Source of the DNA: Oscillatoria sp. FACHB-1407
Lineage (GTDB): Bacteria; Cyanobacteriota; Cyanobacteriia; Elainellales; Elainellaceae
DNA: 37,778 nt
NCBI RefSeq assembly: GCF_014697545.1
Contig: NZ_JACJSA010000035.1
Coordinates: 1-37,778, forward strand
Direction of reading: 5' to 3'
This document shows positions 16,679 through 24,690 of the stretch, piece after piece (the stretch's first letter is position 1; each line of letters begins with the position of its first letter). The notes under the pieces were generated by a model. The model saw only the letters and a program-made list of their open reading frames with translations. It did not search any database and had not been told where the DNA came from. Position numbers and translations under genes: made by a program.

Positions 16679-16972
16679 ATGGCACCAGATGATGCTCCAC
16701 TCACCGGAGAAGCACTCGTCAAAGAAGTCTGTCGCCGCATTCGCGTGGCAAGGAGCTACTGGGATGCCCACAACAACTCCGCCTGTCGCAAAGAACGCGA
16801 TCGCGCCCTGCAACTCTACAACACGCTGACTAAAGAGCAAAAAGAGCAAATTCCGGAGGTGCTAAAGGTGTGGCTTCGCTATCGCAGCGAAAAATATTTT
16901 GGTGCTCACCGCACGCCTCCGGGAGGAAAGGCCAAGGGCAAGCCGAAAAAACAGCGTTTTACAAAAGACTAA
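16679..16972 (+). CDS. conserved small basic protein linked to cysS
   Basis: The 97-residue protein starts at ATG 16679, four bases after the cysS stop, with AAGGA as ribosome site. The frame is also open upstream inside cysS, but that part is not needed. The N-terminal two thirds look helical (GEALVKEVCRRIRVARSYWDAHN, KERDRALQLYNTLTKEQKEQIPEVLKVWLRYRSEKYFG). The tail is Lys/Pro/Gly-rich (TPPGGKAKGKPKKQRF), suggesting nucleic-acid or ribosome contact. I do not recognise the family. Co-transcription with cysS hints at a translation-linked role (inference). Confidence 0.75.
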   Translation: MAPDDAPLTGEALVKEVCRRIRVARSYWDAHNNSACRKERDRALQLYNTLTKEQKEQIPEVLKVWLRYRSEKYFGAHRTPPGGKAKGKPKKQRFTKD

Positions 16973-17237
16973 AAGCTAAGAATTACTAATTTCCTTGAGA
17001 CCGCCCAAAAAACAAAATCCCCACCAGAACGATGGGGACAACTAACTTAAAAAGGAGCATCTACCTGAATTTAATATTCCCTATTGAAAGGAATAACTAA
17101 CGGGAAAAGTTATGATGAGGTGTAGCGTCCTCGGATTAATGCAAAACGGCTAGAACAAGACTTAATCGGGCGATCGCGTAAATCTCATTAATTCAAGTGA
17201 ATCATTGATTATCATCGCCTTGCTCATCTGATTTCTT
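16973..17237. other. spacer holding a candidate minus-strand small RNA
   Basis: This region follows the cysS unit and precedes a small membrane protein gene. Its main feature is a minus-strand terminator and motif (17007-17076, listed separately). I see no terminator for the plus-strand unit. Confidence 0.4.
17007..17066 (-). ncRNA. candidate small RNA with motif GGTAGATGCTCC and intrinsic terminator
   Basis: On the minus strand, a TATTAA -10-like hexamer (17071-17076) is followed five bases later by GGTAGATGCTCC (17054-17065). An A/T-rich linker comes next, then the stem TCCCCA/TGGGGA (17018-17023 with 17033-17038, 9-base loop) and the U-rich tract TTTTGTTTTTT (17007-17017). No minus-strand gene lies just upstream that would need this terminator, since both neighbours are plus-strand genes. 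The same motif and layout recur at 32898-32960. I could not match it to a named cyanobacterial RNA. Confidence 0.5.
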
Positions 17238-17471
17238 ATGCTACCCATCGACCCGAACGAGTATTCTGATCCCATTGTGGCTGAGCTTCGAATGCTGAGG
17301 AGGGAAGTTGCAGACCTGCGGCAAGACCTGCACCAATCAACAACTTTCAAGATTAGTAATGAAGTCAGCAGAGGAATTAATGGTGCCATCCTAAGCTGGA
17401 TCTTTACACTAATAGTTTTTGCAGTATTGGGTTCGATAGTTTTCAGCCTGCTTGCGAGGTTTGCGAATTAG
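17238..17471 (+). CDS. small coiled-coil membrane protein
   Basis: The 77-residue protein has an acidic N-terminus (LPIDPNEYSDPIVAEL), a short coiled coil with leucine spacing (ELRMLRREVADLRQDLHQST, about residues 16-35) and one C-terminal transmembrane helix (ILSWIFTLIVFAVLGSIVFSLLA, about 51-73). Tail-anchored small coiled-coil proteins of this type are common in cyanobacteria, and I recognise no specific family. It is convergent with the RTX gene. Start ATG at 17238 is the first in frame, but the ribosome site is weak. Confidence 0.6.
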   Translation: MLPIDPNEYSDPIVAELRMLRREVADLRQDLHQSTTFKISNEVSRGINGAILSWIFTLIVFAVLGSIVFSLLARFAN

Positions 17472-17605
17472 TAGGCGAGAGAAGCGATCGCCCTTAAAGT
17501 TGCCCTGAAAGGAATAGCACCATCCGTTGTAGTGGTAGATGGGTAAGGGGCGATGCAAAGCAGCTCCCCAAAAGGGCGATCGCAAAAGCTAGAACGATAG
17601 ACAGG

Positions 17606-17633
17606 GTAAGGGCGTTTCGGGAAACGTCCTTAC
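17606..17633. terminator. 13-bp stem-loop between convergent genes
   Basis: GTAAGGGCGTTTC and GAAACGTCCTTAC pair with one G-T mismatch and a very short loop. It lies between the convergent small membrane gene and the RTX gene, so a bidirectional terminator is plausible. No U-tract follows on either strand. Similar GGGCGTTT...AAACG palindromes are, as far as I recall, scattered in cyanobacterial genomes, so a dispersed repeat is the alternative. Confidence 0.5.
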
Positions 17634-17648
17634 AAAGTCGTTGCGAAA

Positions 17649-18488
17649 TTAGACGTACACAAAGGAATTAGAGGTCAGATTCACCGTTGCTGCGTCAACT
17701 CCAGCCAACACAGCTACAAGTTCAGATTGACCGTTGACCGATGCATAGATACCTGCACCAGCGGGCAGGTTGGTGGGTGTTCCAGTAGCACTGGTCGCAG
17801 AGGTCGCACCGAGCGTGTAGTTGGCAGCAGTGCCACTCAGTTGAATGCGATCTTCAACTCTGAAATCAGTGATGACGGCATAGTCAAGATCACCAGCTAC
17901 GTTATAGAACACGGCAGCCGTGCCCCCGGTCGCAGGATTGCCCAAAATAAATCTGTCTGGTCCTCGACCTCCAGTGAGGGTGTCAACTTGAGGGGTAGGA
18001 AGCACGGGAGGGGCTGCTGGGTCAGTTGGTGCAGCAAGGACTTCTACCTCATAGCCAACCAACACATCGTTGCCCTGGCCCCCCAACAGCGTGTCATTAC
18101 CCACACCACCATAGAGAAAATCTCTGCCTGTGCCACCGTTGAGGGTGTCGTCTCCTACACCACCAAAGAGCACATCCTTTCCAGCCCCACCAAACAGTTG
18201 GTCGTTGCCTAAACCACCCACTAAATTGTCGTTACCAACGCCACCATACAGCTTGTCATCGCCTTCACCACCATCTAGGCGATCGTTGCCCTGATCACCC
18301 ATCAGTGTGTCGTTACCCAATTCACCATTCAGAGTGTCATTTTTGCCACGACCTTTGATAGTGTCATCCCCTAGCCCACCACTGATGACATCAATTTTCA
18401 TGCCACCTGTGAGAATGTCGTTGCCATCGGTTCCTTGGGGAGCCTGACCAGGGCGACGAGAAGGACGTGAATCTCGACTTGAGCGCAT
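17649..18488 (-). CDS. RTX-type calcium-binding repeat protein
   Basis: The 279-residue protein has about a dozen GGxGxDxLx nonapeptides between about residues 20 and 145 ([30 protein letters not shown] and similar). They predict a calcium-binding parallel beta-roll. After a Pro/Ala-rich linker, the C-terminal part ([33 protein letters not shown]) is typical of cyanobacterial haemolysin-type calcium-binding proteins. I set the start at ATG 18488, which has GGAG seven bases upstream. The frame extends four codons further to a TTG. Such proteins usually leave by type I secretion using C-terminal signals, but no transporter is in the window. The basic N-terminus ([13 protein letters not shown]) is not a signal peptide. 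Confidence 0.88.
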   Translation of the reverse strand: MRSSRDSRPSRRPGQAPQGTDGNDILTGGMKIDVISGGLGDDTIKGRGKNDTLNGELGNDTLMGDQGNDRLDGGEGDDKLYGGVGNDNLVGGLGNDQLFGGAGKDVLFGGVGDDTLNGGTGRDFLYGGVGNDTLLGGQGNDVLVGYEVEVLAAPTDPAAPPVLPTPQVDTLTGGRGPDRFILGNPATGGTAAVFYNVAGDLDYAVITDFRVEDRIQLSGTAANYTLGATSATSATGTPTNLPAGAGIYASVNGQSELVAVLAGVDAATVNLTSNSFVYV

Positions 18489-18836
18489 AAGTTTCTCCAA
18501 TACAAAACAGGGTTATTTGACTGCTCAAATCTAACGATTCTTAGTTAAAGAAACATCGATAAAAATTCATAAAATCAATTAAATTTGTTTGATTTTTAGA
18601 TGAAGAGAGTCTGCATAAACACGGAACATTTCTTTTAAGAAAGTTCACACCAAGTCGGGAACTTTTTAGTTCCGTATTATTACGAATTCATCGTTCTCCT
18701 AGCGTGTAAATACGGGATATGTTTTCGTTGAGCGATCAGCTAAAATACCGAATCTCTGCAAATTCAGGTAGTACTTTAGCAAAGCTATAATTGGCTCCTC
18801 ACAACACTGAGAACTCAAAGAATAGTTAGGATTTTG
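18489..18836. other. AT-rich upstream region of the RTX gene
   Basis: This non-coding stretch contains two small stem-loops: TTTCTT/AAGAAA at 18630-18643 and GGAACT-TTTT-AGTTCC at 18658-18673. The second sits in the leader or promoter of the minus-strand RTX gene. I see no recognised operator. The region continues into the MITE-like element at 18837. Confidence 0.4.
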
Positions 18837-18969
18837 GGCGTTGCTGAATAGAGGGATGATTATTTTGACACAGACGTGAGCGAGACGCTCATACTCCTTT
18901 CAGGTGAATCGTTTAAACCCGTGCAAGCATCCTGCTCGCGACTCTTCAATACCCAAGATCAGCAACGCC
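18837..18969. mobile_element. MITE-like element with GGCGTTGCTGA terminal inverted repeats
   Basis: This 133-bp segment is bounded by GGCGTTGCTGA (18837-18847) and its exact complement TCAGCAACGCC (18959-18969). Similarity continues inward imperfectly (AGGG..TGA against TTGGGTATTGA). There is no coding capacity. An internal 6-bp hairpin, TGAGCG-AGA-CGCTCA, lies at 18877-18891. The ends resemble those of cyanobacterial insertion sequences as I remember them, so a non-autonomous derivative is likely. A clear target-site duplication is not visible; ATTTT occurs near both outer flanks but at unequal distance. Confidence 0.6.
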
Positions 18970-19070
18970 AAATTTTGAGTTATATCACTCAAAAAATTGC
19001 AATTCAATCTTTCTAAGCTCAGCTAATTTTAAGAGTCAGAAATAGCTGAGACTTAGCCTCAATTTGAACT
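18970..19070. other. short spacer downstream of the TPR gene
   Basis: This is AT-rich sequence between the MITE and the TPR gene stop. It contains TTTGAGTTATATCACTCAAAA, a short imperfect palindrome that could end the TPR transcript (minus strand, with T-rich sequence following). Confidence 0.35.
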
Positions 19071-20198
19071 TTAACGGACTTGTAATAAATCGAGAATGCG
19101 CTGAGATTCGGCTGATTGCCCCTGTTGTTGCAGCAGTTCAGCATAGGCTTGATAGGTAGTCGCAACAGAACTCACAAACGATCGCTGTTGCTGCACAGGT
19201 AACCCCCGCAAGTCATTGCGGATCGTTTCCAGGATATTGACTGCCTCAGCGTAATAGCGCAGCGCATCGGACGGCTGATCCTGCTGAACCGTCAGATTTC
19301 CTAAGCGATACAGGACGTCGGCTTCTCCCTGGCGATCGCCCAATTGCCGATAAATCTGCAATGACCGTTGATACAGCTCTACTGCCTGTTCAGGTTGGTT
19401 CAAAGTGCTATAGATCACGCCGAGATTACTGCTGATCGTGGCTTCTGCTTGCAGATGACCTGCCTGCTGTGCGACCGACAGAGCTTGCTGAAATAGTTCA
19501 CTCGCTTGCTCAGGTTGTTTCAGGTTGAGATAGACGGCGGCTAAATTTGTCAATGCGGTTGACTCTCCCCGACGATCGCCTAGTTGTCGATACAGCGTTA
19601 GAGCCTGTTGATGGGCCTCGATCGCTCGTTGAAAGTAGCGTTGATCATAGTAGGTGTTGCCCAGGCTAGTTAACACACCCGCCTCTCCCTGGCGATCGCC
19701 AATCTGTTGAAAGATCGGCAGGGCCTGCTCAAAGAAGCGGGTGGCTTGTTGAAATTGCCCCAAATTGCGGTAGGTTGTCCCCAAATTTCCCAGTACAGAG
19801 GCTTCGCCGCGACGATTACCAAGCTGTTGATAGAGCGGCAAGGCTTGCTCTAGAAAAGCGATCGCCTGCTGAAACTGTCCGAGGCTGCGATGGGCAGTTC
19901 CTAAACTGTTGAGTGCTCTCGCCTCACCCTGCAAGCTCTCCTGTGGAAAAGCAGTCCGAAGACTGGGTTGCCGAAAGACCGACAGAGCCGTTTGCCAGGT
20001 TGCGATCGCAAGTTGGGGATCTCCCTGATTGAACTGGTCAATCCCTAACTCCAATAAGTCTGCCGCCTGCTCGACCTGCCCAGCCGCATCGGTTGGGGTT
20101 TGTGCCAGCACTGGCGCGATCGCTCCTGAAGCCAGATTAAACCCGTAAAACAGGAGCGAGCTTGCTGCTATCACTCCCAGTAGACTGATATGCCGCAT
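19071..20198 (-). CDS. secreted tetratricopeptide-repeat protein
   Basis: The 375-residue protein has an N-terminal signal peptide (RHISLLGVIAASSLLFYGFNL, cleavage near VLAQT). About six TPR units of the cyanobacterial LGNRRGEA/LGDRQGEA type follow between about residues 50 and 320. Each has the pattern ALxxxGxxYxxLGxxxxAxxxxxQAL. The C-terminal helices (DALRYYAEAVNILETIRNDLRGLPVQQQRSF) resemble the region that precedes CHAT domains in larger cyanobacterial proteins. Here the CHAT domain is absent. It is probably a periplasmic scaffold. The gene is monocistronic and divergent from tldD. Confidence 0.85.
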   Translation of the reverse strand: MRHISLLGVIAASSLLFYGFNLASGAIAPVLAQTPTDAAGQVEQAADLLELGIDQFNQGDPQLAIATWQTALSVFRQPSLRTAFPQESLQGEARALNSLGTAHRSLGQFQQAIAFLEQALPLYQQLGNRRGEASVLGNLGTTYRNLGQFQQATRFFEQALPIFQQIGDRQGEAGVLTSLGNTYYDQRYFQRAIEAHQQALTLYRQLGDRRGESTALTNLAAVYLNLKQPEQASELFQQALSVAQQAGHLQAEATISSNLGVIYSTLNQPEQAVELYQRSLQIYRQLGDRQGEADVLYRLGNLTVQQDQPSDALRYYAEAVNILETIRNDLRGLPVQQQRSFVSSVATTYQAYAELLQQQGQSAESQRILDLLQVR

Positions 20199-20380
20199 AA
20201 TGTAGCCTTCAACGGTGAATGACTGTTAGCCTATCCATACAGCTATCAGCATGGCAAGTTGTTCAGCTTACCAAGTTGCCCAGATGACCTTGACTCAGCC
20301 CTAAAAAGCTGGGTTGCTAGCTGGGTTGTTATAAACAAAGAAGAATTGCATTCTAAGAGCCTGGAAGGGATGGGGTATCC

Positions 20381-21820
20381 ATGATTGTTGAGTTACAGAA
20401 GGTGTTATCGACCTTAGAGATTCCCGCAGATTGGGTAGGGTTGCGGGCAGTGAAGGAGGCGATCGCCTATCGCTCGGTGCGGGATGGGTTGCCCCAGGAC
20501 AACAGCAAGTCCACAAATTACGGGGTAATGGTGGAAGTGTTGGTGAATGGGCAAATCGGCTACAGTGCGGTTAATTCGCTACAACCAGAGCAGATTCAAC
20601 AGGCAGCGGCGATCGCCTATCAACAGGCATTAGCGGCGAGCCAGTGGGCAATTTATCCGATGACCGTGGCAGCACGTCCAAAAGTCGTTGGTCAATATAC
20701 CTCCCCGTTCTTGAAGCCGTTCGATGTGATGACCGCAGGCGAAGTCAATGATCTGTTAGTGCGGCTCTGCCAGACCCTCAAAGTCTCGGATCACATCGTG
20801 CAGACTAACGCTGTAGCGATGACCAATGAAACCGAGTTTTGGTTTGTCAGCAGCAATGGGTCTGAGGTCTATCAAAAGTTTTTGCTGTTAGAAACGCATT
20901 TTGGGGCTACCGCTCAAGATGGGGCAATGGTACAACAGCGCAGCAATAATGGTTATCTGGCGCACTGTTATCAGGGCGGGTGGGAACTGTTTCCAGAGCC
21001 AAATCTGTGGGAGCGGGCACGACAGATTGGCGAACAGACGGTGGAATTGTTAACAGCGGAGGAATGCCCAACGGCAACCACCACCCTCGTGCTTGCGCCA
21101 GACCAGATGATGTTGCAGATTCACGAGAGCGTAGGACATCCCCTCGAACTCGATCGCATCCTGGGGGATGAGCGCAATTACGCAGGCGGCAGCTTCGTCA
21201 AACTCTCAGATTTTGGCAATTTGTCCTACGGTTCTAAACTGATGAACATCACGTTTAACCCCACTGTTCCGGGAGAATTTGCCAGCTACCAGTTTGATGA
21301 TACGGGTGCCCCTGCCACAAAGGAATATGTGATTCAAGAGGGAATTTTGCAGCGGGGCTTGGGCAGTTTGGAAAGCCAGACCAGAGCCAAGGTGCCAGGG
21401 GTAGCGTGTGCGCGAGCTTCCTCGTGGAATCGTCCGGCGATCGATCGCATGGCAAATTTGAATCTAGAAGCGGGCACCGATTCCCTGGACGATATCATCC
21501 GCAACATCGACTACGGCGTTTACATGGAGTCGAACCGTTCCTGGTCGATTGACGATCAACGCTACAAATTTCAGTTTGGCTGCGAATACGGCAAGTTGAT
21601 TGAGAACGGACAACTTACCAAAACTGTCCGCAACCCCAACTACCGGGGCACAACGCCAGAGTTTTGGCATAGCCTCATCCGAGTCGGCAACAACGACACC
21701 TGGCAGATCTACGGCACCCCCTACTGCGGTAAAGGCGAACCCAATCAAGCCATTCGAGTGGGTCATGGTGCGCCCGTTTGCGCTTTTGCGGGGGTCGAAG
21801 TATTTGGCGGTGGAGAATAA
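20381..21820 (+). CDS. tldD: TldD-like metalloprotease subunit
   Basis: The 479-residue protein is of the TldD/PmbA family. The zinc-binding HExxxH motif is present as HESVGH (H248, E249, H252), and the downstream GxxxxPGxxx-type segments and the C-terminal CGKGEPNQAIRVGHGAP region fit TldD. In enterobacteria TldD/TldE form a heterodimeric protease that degrades unfolded peptides and matures some ribosomally made peptides. TldD carries the catalytic zinc, while TldE lacks it. The tldE-like gene follows after 6 bp. No peptide precursor gene is recognisable nearby. Confidence 0.92.
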   Translation: MIVELQKVLSTLEIPADWVGLRAVKEAIAYRSVRDGLPQDNSKSTNYGVMVEVLVNGQIGYSAVNSLQPEQIQQAAAIAYQQALAASQWAIYPMTVAARPKVVGQYTSPFLKPFDVMTAGEVNDLLVRLCQTLKVSDHIVQTNAVAMTNETEFWFVSSNGSEVYQKFLLLETHFGATAQDGAMVQQRSNNGYLAHCYQGGWELFPEPNLWERARQIGEQTVELLTAEECPTATTTLVLAPDQMMLQIHESVGHPLELDRILGDERNYAGGSFVKLSDFGNLSYGSKLMNITFNPTVPGEFASYQFDDTGAPATKEYVIQEGILQRGLGSLESQTRAKVPGVACARASSWNRPAIDRMANLNLEAGTDSLDDIIRNIDYGVYMESNRSWSIDDQRYKFQFGCEYGKLIENGQLTKTVRNPNYRGTTPEFWHSLIRVGNNDTWQIYGTPYCGKGEPNQAIRVGHGAPVCAFAGVEVFGGGE

Positions 21821-21826
21821 TGCTTT

Positions 21827-23170
21827 ATGAATCAGGATTTAGCAAAACTAGAAGCCAGTTTTAACCAGTTAGTCGCTGCGTTGCTGGCAGAACTTAAAAG
21901 CGACGAACATCTCACCCTCAGTCTCACCGGAGAGCAGAGCCAGTTTGTCCGGTTTAACCACGCTAAGGTACGACAAACAGGAATCGTCACTGATTGTCGA
22001 GTCCACTTGACGCTGATGTCAGACCAACGCACAGCGTATTATGACTTTCCGCTAACCGGAACCTGGGAAACCGATTGGCAGCAGGCGCGATCGTCCCTGG
22101 AGGAGTTGCGTCAGGAGTTGCCTCAACTACCCATTGATCCCTATCTGGTTCTCCCAACCGGAAATGCCAACAGTCGCGAGGTTCACACCGGGCAGTTACT
22201 CAACCCGGCAGATGTGGCTGCAACCATTTTGGCTCCCGTCAGCGAATTAGATTTCACAGGCATCTATGCAGGTGGATTGCTGCTGCGGGGATATGCTGAC
22301 TCTCTTGGACAAAAACACTGGTTTGCCACCGATTCCTTCTCGTTGGACTATTCCATCTTTACGGAGTCAGGTCAGGCACTCAAAGGCACCTTCGCAGGTA
22401 GCCATTGGGATGCGGAGGCATACACGGCAAAGTTAGCCGATGCAAAGGTGCAACTCGATCGCCTCAGTCAACCTCCCAAACCCATCGCCAAGGGGCAATA
22501 TCGCACCTACCTGGCTCCCGCTGCGATCGCCGAAATAGTGGCCTACCTTTGCTGGAGTACCCTTAGCGAAGCATCAATGCAGCAAGGTAATAGTGCGTTG
22601 CGACTCTTACAATTGGGTGAAAAGCAACTGTCGCCCATGTTTACCCTGCGCGAAAACTTTGAATCGGGTCTGGTGCCTCGCTTTAATGAGTTGGGCGAAG
22701 TGGCACCCCTCACCCTACCTGTGATTGAGTCAGGGCAATTGGTCAATACGCTAATCAACTCTCGCACAGCGAAGGAGTACGGCAAAATCGCTAATGGTGC
22801 CAATAGTGATGAGTTTCTGCGATCGCCCGAAGTAGCTCCCGGTACACTCGACCCCACCGACATCCTCAAAACCCTCAATACCGGGCTTTATCTGTCAAAC
22901 TTGCACTACCTCAACTGGAGCGATCGCACCACAGCCCGTATCACCGGAATGACCCGCTATGCCTGTTTTTGGGTTGAAAACGGAGAAATCGTCGCCCCTA
23001 TTGAAAACCTCCGGTTTGACGAAAGCCTCTATCGCTGTTTTGGCGAAAACCTGGTTGCCTTAACCCATACTCAAGAATTCGTGCCGAATGTGGAAACTTA
23101 CGGCTATCGCTCTCTTGGGGGAACCTGGGTGCCCGGAATGGTAGTTGATGACTTCACCTACACCTTATAA
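21827..23170 (+). CDS. tldE: TldE/PmbA-like subunit
   Basis: The 447-residue PmbA/TldE family protein is the partner of the upstream TldD, with 6 bp between them. The N-terminal domain (SLTGEQSQFVRFNHAKVRQTG) and the C-terminal barrel (ENFESGLVPRFNELGEVAP, ARITGMTRYACFWVENGEIVAPIENLRFD) are family-like. No HExxxH motif is present, as expected for the non-catalytic subunit that shapes the active site of the heterodimer. ATG 21827 overlaps no upstream codon. Its 3' end is 13 bp from a convergent SRPBCC gene, with no room for a classical terminator. Confidence 0.9.
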   Translation: MNQDLAKLEASFNQLVAALLAELKSDEHLTLSLTGEQSQFVRFNHAKVRQTGIVTDCRVHLTLMSDQRTAYYDFPLTGTWETDWQQARSSLEELRQELPQLPIDPYLVLPTGNANSREVHTGQLLNPADVAATILAPVSELDFTGIYAGGLLLRGYADSLGQKHWFATDSFSLDYSIFTESGQALKGTFAGSHWDAEAYTAKLADAKVQLDRLSQPPKPIAKGQYRTYLAPAAIAEIVAYLCWSTLSEASMQQGNSALRLLQLGEKQLSPMFTLRENFESGLVPRFNELGEVAPLTLPVIESGQLVNTLINSRTAKEYGKIANGANSDEFLRSPEVAPGTLDPTDILKTLNTGLYLSNLHYLNWSDRTTARITGMTRYACFWVENGEIVAPIENLRFDESLYRCFGENLVALTHTQEFVPNVETYGYRSLGGTWVPGMVVDDFTYTL

Positions 23171-23183
23171 GAAGGAGTGGGCT

Positions 23184-23759
23184 TTAGCGAAAATATCCAC
23201 ACAAGACCTGCCGCATCTTTTGCAGATTGCTGGGCAGGTCAAGCCGCATGGCTTCTTGAATCAGTAGGGACGGCACCAGAACCGTAGGGGTTGCCTGCAC
23301 CGAGTAGGTTAACAACGTACCCGTTTTGAAATCCTGCAAATTCAAATTGGCTGAAAAGTCGGTGAAGCTGCCCCGTTCCAGAGAAAACTGAATCTGGTGC
23401 CCCGTTTTTTGGTGGATACTCTCAAACACTTTGAGATAGATTTCAACCTGCGCCGTAAACATCAAAAAAGCCTTGCTGGCGACTTGATAGAGCCGTTTTG
23501 CCCCCTTGGATTGACCATCGCCTCGATGTAACACTTCGCTGCGGCTCAATGCCGGGAAGTATTGCACCCACCGGGAATAATCGGTCACCTGCTGCCAAAC
23601 TTGCGATCGCTCCAGTGGTAAATACATTCGAGCAGTAACGGCTCCACCCCAGGCAGAATACGGTTTTGTTTCGAGTAGAATCTCGCCCTTCAAGAGTTTT
23701 TGGATGTCGCTCTCAGACTGGTTGTTCTGGCTCAGACCAGCAACTGCAATTCCATTCAT
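23184..23759 (-). CDS. SRPBCC family (polyketide cyclase/START-like) protein
   Basis: The 191-residue protein has the helix-grip fold pattern of SRPBCC/Coq10-like proteins. The strand-helix opening is AVTARMYLPLERSQVWQQVTDYSRWVQYFPAL (about residues 40-71). Beta strands follow (RLYQVASKAFLMFTAQVEIYLKVFE, HQIQFSLERGSFTDFSANLNLQ), then the C-terminal helix LLIQEAMRLDLPSNLQKMRQVL that closes the ligand cavity. These proteins bind hydrophobic ligands; cyanobacterial members are often annotated as cyclase/dehydrase. The ligand is unknown. It is monocistronic. Confidence 0.82.
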   Translation of the reverse strand: MNGIAVAGLSQNNQSESDIQKLLKGEILLETKPYSAWGGAVTARMYLPLERSQVWQQVTDYSRWVQYFPALSRSEVLHRGDGQSKGAKRLYQVASKAFLMFTAQVEIYLKVFESIHQKTGHQIQFSLERGSFTDFSANLNLQDFKTGTLLTYSVQATPTVLVPSLLIQEAMRLDLPSNLQKMRQVLCGYFR

Positions 23760-24250
23760 TATGATTTAGTGACTCCTAACGAGGGAATGATGACCCCCTA
23801 TGACCTGTGCATCAAGGTCTGGGAAGCGGTGTAGGGTTAGACATTCAAATGAGGCTGACGTAATGGCTGCATGGGGTCGGCGTGTCAGTAGGCAGCGGAG
23901 CGTAAGTGTGAAGCCATTTTCCCGATGGGGCAGTCGCCATGTGTCGCTGTTTTGAATCGTTATGATTGAGAATACTAGAGTATTCTCTCTTTTGTTGTAT
24001 CTAAAGTTATTGGAGGGTTTCCATACGGAAAGGCACAACAAACAGTAAAGATTCTGATAAGTTTACAGGCTCTTGGCGTCTTACCTGTCACTCTTGATGT
24101 TGCTGCGAACAAGACACTTTTGTGGCGTTAGCGTATGGACTGATAAGACTCCATGGTAAGCTCTTGATGATTTAATTCTTATGGTTCCCAGATGTGGCGA
24201 TCGCCATATCAGTTGAGGGCATTAGAAGCAGTGTAGGAGGAGTAGTATTT
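23760..24250. other. divergent spacer without a convincing gene
   Basis: This 491-base stretch lies between the SRPBCC gene (-) and the first mini-membrane gene (+). A 91-codon minus-strand frame (23766-24041) has a shuffled composition, no ribosome site and no family resemblance. A strong AGGAGG at 24235-24240 sets the start of the next gene at GTG 24251. Confidence 0.45.
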
Positions 24251-24445
24251 GTGGGTCGATCTCCCAATCTTGCCATTATGATCTTTCTCTATATCGCTGG
24301 CATTTTGCTGGTGATGATGGCAATTGTTTTGCTGTTACAGGCGTTTGGTGTGTTGACAAATATTCCCAGAGCGGCGATCGGAGCGTTAGTGCTGTTGGCG
24401 ATCGGCTCTGGCATTCTTGCGGGTATTCGCAGTCGGTCATTCTAG
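24251..24445 (+). CDS. two-helix mini-membrane protein, tandem copy 1
   Basis: I set the start at GTG 24251, because AGGAGG (24235-24240) sits 10 bases upstream. The frame is open further to 24194, and an ATG at 24278 lacks a ribosome site. The 64-residue product has two hydrophobic helices (MIFLYIAGILLVMMAIVLLLQAF split by GVLTNIP, then AAIGALVLLAIGSGILAGI) and a basic end RSRSF. The loop G-(V/L)-L-T-x-I-P also occurs in the next gene, so the two are likely tandem paralogues. The role is unknown. Confidence 0.6.
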   Translation: MGRSPNLAIMIFLYIAGILLVMMAIVLLLQAFGVLTNIPRAAIGALVLLAIGSGILAGIRSRSF

Positions 24446-24496
24446 CAGACATTTGCAGATGGTCAGACATTTGCACTCAGATAAGGAGCAGGGGGG

Positions 24497-24688
24497 ATGA
24501 GGCGTATTCGCAGACCAACAAAACCCGCCACAACTATATTTCTACTGTTATTAGGGGTTACGGTAACCGTCTGGATCTTGCGAGGCTTGGGGTTGCTCAC
24601 CTTCATCCCCGGAGGCATCATCTGGTTGCTACTCCTACTGACCATCAGCGCAGCCGTGATTAGCCGAGTGCAACGGGTTCAGACTTGA
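24497..24688 (+). CDS. two-helix mini-membrane protein, tandem copy 2
   Basis: The 63-residue protein has a basic N-terminus (RRIRRPTKP), a first helix IFLLLLGVTVTVWIL, the loop GLLTFIP and a second helix GGIIWLLLLLTISAAVI, then basic residues. It aligns over about 35 residues with the preceding gene through LxxxG(V/L)LTxIP and the second helix. The ribosome site AAGGAG is seen before ATG 24497. It is convergent with the YihY gene, ending 2 bp from it. No family name is known to me. Confidence 0.6.
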   Translation: MRRIRRPTKPATTIFLLLLGVTVTVWILRGLGLLTFIPGGIIWLLLLLTISAAVISRVQRVQT

Positions 24689-24690
24689 GC

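Noticed and set aside
23766-24041. 91-codon minus-strand frame upstream of the SRPBCC gene
   Set aside because: Its composition is shuffled, with no domain and no ribosome site. It probably covers the promoter region.
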